A stretch of DNA of 32,685 nt from assembly GCA_027306585.1 (NCBI GenBank), contig DAHUZJ010000062.1, forward strand, positions 1-32,685, read 5' to 3'. Shown piece by piece: positions 28,559 through 32,685 of the stretch (its first letter is position 1; the number at the start of each line of letters is the position of its first letter). The notes under the pieces are model-generated. The model was not told where the DNA came from, made no database searches, and saw nothing but the letters and a program-made list of their open reading frames with translations. Source of the stretch: Acidimicrobiaceae bacterium (GTDB lineage: Bacteria > Actinomycetota > Acidimicrobiia > Acidimicrobiales > RAAP-2). A program made the translations under genes and the position numbers.

Positions 28559-29256
28559 GCGGGACGGGCACCGGCGGCGCCACGGCGAGGACAGCGACCG
28601 CGTACCGCGTCGACCCCCGCCTGACGCCCGGCTACCGCACGTGCCGGTGGCTCTTCGAGTCGATCGTGGGCGGCTGGTTCCACCCGGTCGTGCGCGGGCG
28701 CGAGCACATCCCGGCCGACGGGCCGGTCATCCTCGCCCCGGTCCACCGCTCGTTCGCCGACTTCGGGTTCAACGCCTTCGTCACGGACCGCAAGCTCTTC
28801 TTCATGGCCAAGGGCGAGCTGTGGGAGCACCGGGCCCTGGGACGGCTCCTCGACTCCCTGGGCGCCTTCCCCGTCAACCGATTGGCCGCCGACCGGGAGG
28901 CGTTGCGCCGGGCCGAGGCGGTCCTGGCCCAGGGACAGGTGCTGGTGCTCTTCCCCGAGGGTACCCGGCGGACGGGCGCGGAGGTCACCGACCTCTTGGA
29001 GGGGGCGGCGTTCCTGGCGGCCCGGACGGGTGCGCCCGTCGTGCCGATCGGGATCGGTGGCTCCGACCTCGCCATGCCCAAGGGCCGGCTCCTGCCTCGG
29101 CACCTACCGATCAGCGTCGTCGTCGGGGAGCCACTGCCGGCGCCGGCCCGGACGGGGACGGGCCGCGTGCCTCGCAGCGTCGTCCACGGGACGACCGAGG
29201 CGCTCCGGCAGGCCGTCCAGCAGGTCTACGACGAGGCCCGCGCCGCGCTGCCCTGA
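28549..29256 (+). CDS. plsC: 1-acylglycerol-3-phosphate acyltransferase (PlsC family)
   Basis: 235 residues. It acylates lysophosphatidic acid to phosphatidic acid at the membrane face. The acyltransferase motifs are HRSFAD (His66-Asp71, HX4D) and FPEGTRR (135-141), with GAFPVNR between and APVVPIGIGG after. It follows cmk as in Streptomyces. Start GTG 28549 is decided by AGGAGG upstream and overlaps aroA-cmk by ten bases. Only two bases separate its stop from that of the convergent glycosyltransferase. Confidence 0.92.
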   Translation: MAVSGTGTGGATARTATAYRVDPRLTPGYRTCRWLFESIVGGWFHPVVRGREHIPADGPVILAPVHRSFADFGFNAFVTDRKLFFMAKGELWEHRALGRLLDSLGAFPVNRLAADREALRRAEAVLAQGQVLVLFPEGTRRTGAEVTDLLEGAAFLAARTGAPVVPIGIGGSDLAMPKGRLLPRHLPISVVVGEPLPAPARTGTGRVPRSVVHGTTEALRQAVQQVYDEARAALP

Positions 29257-29258
29257 GC

Positions 29259-30074
29259 TCAGCGCCCCCGGCGCTCGCGGCGCCAGGTCCGCAGGATGAC
29301 CGTGGCGTAGCGGAGGCCGTAGCGGAGGTTCTTGCCCTTCTTCGACTCGCCCGACTGGCGCTCGTGCCAGGTGGCGCCGCGCTCGGCCACCCGCCACCCG
29401 CGGCTGAGCGAGGTGATGAGGAGCTCCGACGTCTGGTACTGGTCCTGCTCCAGCCGGGGGACGACGTCGGCCAGGAGGGTGGTGCGCAGGGCCCGGTACC
29501 CGTTGGAGGTGTCGGTCAGATGCGCGCCGGTCAGCGTGTTCAGCAGCCAGGCGAAGAACACCACCCCCGCGCGGCGGGTCTGGTCGGCAGAGCGATCCGT
29601 GCCGAGTCGGCGCGAGGCCACCACGAAGTCGGCCTCGTCGTCGACCAGGGGTTGGAGGAGCCCGGCCATCTCCTGGGGATCGTTCTGCCCGTCGGCGTCG
29701 AGCGTCACCACGAACTGCGCCCCGGCCCGCACGCAGAGGTCGTAGCCGACCCGCAGGGCCTTGCCGTGCCCGAGGTTGACCGGGAAGACAAAGGTCACGG
29801 CACCCGCCTCCTGGGCGACCCGGGCGGTTGTGTCGTCGCCGCCGTCCACGACCACGACCGGCGTGACGTCGAGCCCACAGGCCGTGGCCGGCATGGCGGC
29901 GAGCACCGCCGGCAGGTTGGCCTCCTCCTCGTAGGCGCAGATCAGCGCGGTCACCGGCGTCAGCTCGAGATCCGGATGGCGCCGATCGAAGTCCTTCCGG
30001 CCGAGCTCGACGACGAGCTGCTGCAACGCCCCTAGGCGCCGGCGCTGCCCCTCGTCGGCGACGTTGCCGCTCAT
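29259..30074 (-). CDS. Family 2 glycosyltransferase (polyprenyl-phosphate mannosyltransferase-like)
   Basis: 271 residues. GT-A fold enzyme with TALICAYEEEANLPAVLAAM, a nucleotide-binding VVVVDGGDDTTARVAQEAG, NLGHGKALRVGYDLC and the metal-binding Asp126-Ala-Asp128 in VTLDADGQNDPQEM. RLGTDRS and TDTSNGYRAL resemble dolichyl/polyprenyl-phosphate mannose or glucose synthases. No C-terminal membrane helices are evident, so it looks like a soluble DPM1-type enzyme. Donor and acceptor sugars cannot be told from sequence. ATG 30074; ispH ends 58 bases upstream, and the isoprenoid link (polyprenyl carrier) is suggestive only. Confidence 0.88.
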   Translation of the reverse strand: MSGNVADEGQRRRLGALQQLVVELGRKDFDRRHPDLELTPVTALICAYEEEANLPAVLAAMPATACGLDVTPVVVVDGGDDTTARVAQEAGAVTFVFPVNLGHGKALRVGYDLCVRAGAQFVVTLDADGQNDPQEMAGLLQPLVDDEADFVVASRRLGTDRSADQTRRAGVVFFAWLLNTLTGAHLTDTSNGYRALRTTLLADVVPRLEQDQYQTSELLITSLSRGWRVAERGATWHERQSGESKKGKNLRYGLRYATVILRTWRRERRGR

Positions 30075-30132
30075 CGCGCCGACCTGGCCGGCGGGACGCG
30101 CTCGACCAGGGTGGACGGGGTGGCCGGCACCC

Positions 30133-31194
30133 TCAGGCCACCCGTCGAGGGGCGATCCCGACCAGGACGTCGGTCGCCCGGACCTCCCGGTCGTCGGCCA
30201 CCGGGTCGAGCCCGGCGGGGGAGGGGGCGCCGGCCAGCACACCCACGGTGACGGCCAGAGCCCGGAGCAGCTCGCGCAGCTCGGGCGGCGGGGGGAAGTA
30301 CTCGTCCTCGGCCACGACCGGGACCGCCTTCACTCCTTCCCGGGGGGCGAGCCGGACCAGCACCTGGTCCACCAGCGCCTCGGGGGCGGACGCCCCGGCC
30401 GTCACCCCGACGGTGCCCTCGAGGTCGTCGGGAAGCTCGTCGGCGTGGTTGACCCGCACGACCTTGGCGCACCCCGAGGCACGGGCCACCTTCTCGAGGG
30501 CGACGGTGTTGGACGAGTTGGCCGAGCCGATCACCACCACGGCGTCGGACTCGCCGGCGATGGCCTTGAGGGCCGCCTGGCGGTTCGTGGTGGCGAAGCA
30601 CAGGTCGCTCCGGTTGGGGAGCCACAGGTCGGGGAACCGCCGCTTGGCCGCCTCCATGAGCTCCCGCCACTCGTCGTGGCTGAGGGTGGTCTGCGCCAGG
30701 AGGGCCACCGGCGCCTCGCCGGGGGAGAGGTCGTCGAGGGCCTCCAGGTCGGCTTCGGTCTCGATCAGGCGCACGGCGTCGGGGGCGACCGCCATGGTGC
30801 CGATGGCCTCCTCGTGCCCGGCGTGGCCGACGTAGAGCACGGTGAACCCCTTGCGGGTGCGCACCTTCACCTCGTGGTGCACCTTGGTTACCAGCGGGCA
30901 CACCGCGTCGACCACCACGCCGCCCCGGGCCCGGGCCGCCGCCACCACCTCGGGGGCGGTGCCGTGGGCGCTCAACATGAGGGGCGCCCCGGGTGGCACC
31001 TCGCACACGTCGTCGACGAAGACGACGCCGCGCTCCCGGAACTGGTCGACCACGTACTTGTTGTGGACGATCTCGTGGTAGCAGTAGACCGGCGGCTCGA
31101 AGACGCGCACCATCCAGGCCAGGGCCTTGATGGCCTTCTCGACCCCGGCGCAGAACCCACGGGGCTCGGCAAGCAGCACGCGGTCCACCGGCAC
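30133..31194 (-). CDS. ispH: 4-hydroxy-3-methylbut-2-enyl diphosphate reductase
   Basis: 353 residues. Last step of the MEP isoprenoid pathway, making IPP and DMAPP with a 4Fe-4S cluster. The three cluster cysteines are in EPRGFCAGV (Cys15), VDAVCPLVTKVH and DLCFATTNRQ. Substrate-binding His residues lie in EIVHNKYV, SAHGTAP and VGHAGHEE. GTG 31194 fits a leaderless start eight bases after a TAACGT box; GTG 31188 fits a GGAGGA ribosome site instead, differing by two residues. Roughly 40 residues beyond the usual C-terminus (TVGVLAGAPSP onward) are unremarkable. Confidence 0.96.
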   Translation of the reverse strand: MPVDRVLLAEPRGFCAGVEKAIKALAWMVRVFEPPVYCYHEIVHNKYVVDQFRERGVVFVDDVCEVPPGAPLMLSAHGTAPEVVAAARARGGVVVDAVCPLVTKVHHEVKVRTRKGFTVLYVGHAGHEEAIGTMAVAPDAVRLIETEADLEALDDLSPGEAPVALLAQTTLSHDEWRELMEAAKRRFPDLWLPNRSDLCFATTNRQAALKAIAGESDAVVVIGSANSSNTVALEKVARASGCAKVVRVNHADELPDDLEGTVGVTAGASAPEALVDQVLVRLAPREGVKAVPVVAEDEYFPPPPELRELLRALAVTVGVLAGAPSPAGLDPVADDREVRATDVLVGIAPRRVA

Positions 31195-31275
31195 GGTCCT
31201 CCACGTTACCGGGCGGTCGCCCCACCCCCTGAGCGCGTGCCGGGAAAGGCCTGTTGCGCCGGTAGCCTGTGTGCC
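31195..31275. promoter_or_regulatory. Divergent ispH/DUF512 promoter region
   Basis: Minus-strand TAACGT (31208-31203) precedes the ispH GTG by eight bases and plus-strand TAGCCT (31263-31268) precedes the DUF512 ATG by seven. Both fit leaderless messages. No -35 consensus was found. Confidence 0.5.
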
Positions 31276-32685
31276 ATGTCGGCGCCCAAGGTGACCGTCG
31301 TCACCGAGGCGTCGCCGGCCGCTCGTGCCGGGCTTGCGGTGGGCGACGAGCTCGTGACCCTCAACGGGCAGCGGCCGCGCGACGTCATCGAGTACCAGCA
31401 GCTCGTCGACGGCGAGCGCGTGGAGCTGCTCGTCCGCCGGCCGGGCGAGGACGGCGCGCGGGCCGTCACCGTCGAGAAGGGGGCGGGCGAGCCGGTCGGC
31501 CTGGCCGTCGCCTCGGCCGTCTTCGACCGGGTGCGGACGTGCGACAACCACTGCGCCTTCTGCTTCATCCACCAGCTGCCCAAGGGCATGCGGCGCAGCC
31601 TCTACCTGAAGGACGACGACTACCGGCTGTCCTTCCTCTACGGGAACTTCACCACCCTCACCCGCTTCACCGAGCTCGACGCCGAGCGGGTGCTCGAGGA
31701 GCGCCTCGGCCCCCTGTTCGTGTCCATCCACGCCACCGACCCCGAGATGCGGGCCCGCCTGCTGCGCAACCCCAAGGGCGCCACGAGCCTGCGGTGGCTG
31801 CGGGTCCTCCTCGACGGCGGCATCGAGGTGCACGGCCAGGTGGTGGTGTGCCCGGGGATCAACGACGGCGAGGTCCTCGACGACACCCTGGCCGGCGTGC
31901 TCGACCGGTTCCCCGAACTGGCCACGGTGGGGGTGGTCCCCCTCGGCGTGAGCCGGCACTCGAGCGAGCCCGAGCTGCGCCCGCACACGCCCGCCGAGGC
32001 GGTGGCCGTATGCGACACCGTGGCCCGGTGGCAGGAGGTCTTCGGCTCGGTGCTCGGCCGTCGCCTCGTCTACGCCGCCGACGAGTACTACCTCCTGGCG
32101 GGACGGCCCTTCCCCGCGGCGGCCGACTACGACGGGTACCCCCAGCACGAGAACGGCATCGGCATGGCCCGTGCCTTCTCCCAGGCCTTCCTCGGCGACG
32201 ACGGCGCCGCCCAGGGCGTCCGCCCCGGCTTCTTCGCCTGGGTGGAGGGGGCGCCGGCCGCCGGGTACCGCGCGCCGCGCGCCGAGCGCCAGACGACCGA
32301 GGACGAGGCCGAGGCGGGCGCCGCGGACCCGCCGGTGACCGCGCCACCCTCCACCGGCACCGGGCACCGACGCGCCGGTCGCGCGTCCGTGGCGGTCCTG
32401 ACCGGCAGCTACGGCGCCCGCGTCCTCGGGCCGCTGGTCGGCGGGCGCGCCGGCGTGCGGCTGGTCGAGGTCGAGAACCGGTACTTCGGCGGCAACATCG
32501 GGGTCGCCGGACTGCTCACGGGGACCGACCTGCGTGATGCGCTGGCCGCCCAGCCTGCCGGCGACCGCTACCTCCTGCCCGATGCATGCCTGTCCCAGGG
32601 GCGCTTCCTCGACGGCCTGACGCCGGACGACCTCCCGCACCCCGTGGTGGTGGTGCCGAGCGACGGGCGCTCGCTCCGTGACGCC
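31276..32685 (+). CDS. DUF512 protein with PDZ and radical-SAM-like cysteines (partial)
   Basis: 470 residues visible, cut by the window end without a stop. An N-terminal PDZ-like segment (EASPAARAGLAVGDELVTLNG) is followed by CDNHCAFCFIHQLPKGMR with Cys89, Cys93 and Cys96 spaced as in radical SAM enzymes, then KDDDYRLSFLYGNFTTLT and the DUF512 core including SRHSSEPELRPHT, YAADEYYLLAG and PQHENGIGM. After a variable linker (about 340-375) the C-terminal part contains VLTGSYGARVLGPLV and NRYFGGNIGVAGLLTGTDL. The family is widespread in Gram-positives and cyanobacteria, often next to der/engA, which may lie just beyond the edge. The reaction is unknown. Confidence 0.9.
   Translation, partial: MSAPKVTVVTEASPAARAGLAVGDELVTLNGQRPRDVIEYQQLVDGERVELLVRRPGEDGARAVTVEKGAGEPVGLAVASAVFDRVRTCDNHCAFCFIHQLPKGMRRSLYLKDDDYRLSFLYGNFTTLTRFTELDAERVLEERLGPLFVSIHATDPEMRARLLRNPKGATSLRWLRVLLDGGIEVHGQVVVCPGINDGEVLDDTLAGVLDRFPELATVGVVPLGVSRHSSEPELRPHTPAEAVAVCDTVARWQEVFGSVLGRRLVYAADEYYLLAGRPFPAAADYDGYPQHENGIGMARAFSQAFLGDDGAAQGVRPGFFAWVEGAPAAGYRAPRAERQTTEDEAEAGAADPPVTAPPSTGTGHRRAGRASVAVLTGSYGARVLGPLVGGRAGVRLVEVENRYFGGNIGVAGLLTGTDLRDALAAQPAGDRYLLPDACLSQGRFLDGLTPDDLPHPVVVVPSDGRSLRDA

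Overview
The window is very G+C-rich, gene-dense DNA with short or overlapping gene junctions (often a 4-base GTGA overlap) and many GTG starts. Gene content and order point to an actinobacterium, and I guess a deep branch such as Acidimicrobiia. The plus-strand run HAD phosphatase, small basic protein, tlyA, nadK, recN, pyrG, Nudix, xerD and later scpA, scpB, rluB, cmk follows the order I recall for Mycobacterium tuberculosis Rv1692-Rv1712. The aroH, tyrA, cmk, plsC order resembles Streptomyces. No rRNA, CRISPR array or intact mobile element is present.

Layout. (1) 1-477: a gene tail and the C-terminal remnant of a serine recombinase abutting the 3' end of tRNA-Leu(GAG), probably the edge of a decayed integrated element. 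(2) 562-11620, minus strand: one long run, in transcription order ugpC, ugpA, ugpE, ugpB, yvcK, gap, pgk, tpiA, secG and an oligopeptide-type binding protein, ending at tRNA-Leu. It combines uptake of glycerol-3-phosphate-like substrates, a central-carbon/cell-wall regulator, lower glycolysis and a Sec subunit. The rapZ and whiA genes that normally flank yvcK are absent. (3) 11788-20607, plus: HAD-IIA phosphatase, a phasin/histone-H1-like protein, tlyA, nadK, recN, pyrG, Nudix hydrolase, xerD and a DksA-type zinc-finger protein. (4) 20612-22691: a site-2-protease-type M50 metalloprotease convergent with trpS. (5) 22773-29256, plus: scpA, scpB, rluB, aroH, tyrA, a fused aroA-cmk gene and plsC, covering chromosome condensation, rRNA modification, aromatic amino acids, CMP kinase and phospholipid synthesis. 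(6) 29259-31194, minus: a GT2 glycosyltransferase and ispH. (7) 31276 to the end, plus: a DUF512 PDZ/radical-SAM-like protein, cut by the window edge.

Points of most interest: many starts sit 6-10 bases behind a TAnnnT box, suggesting widespread leaderless transcription, and three such boxes are built on the TAG stop of the preceding gene; a 17-codon leader ORF ends on the pyrG start; rluB has no normal start codon but has an ACG behind a strong ribosome binding site; aroA and cmk are fused; a ugp operon is translationally coupled to yvcK; and several housekeeping proteins carry in-frame repeat-derived linkers.
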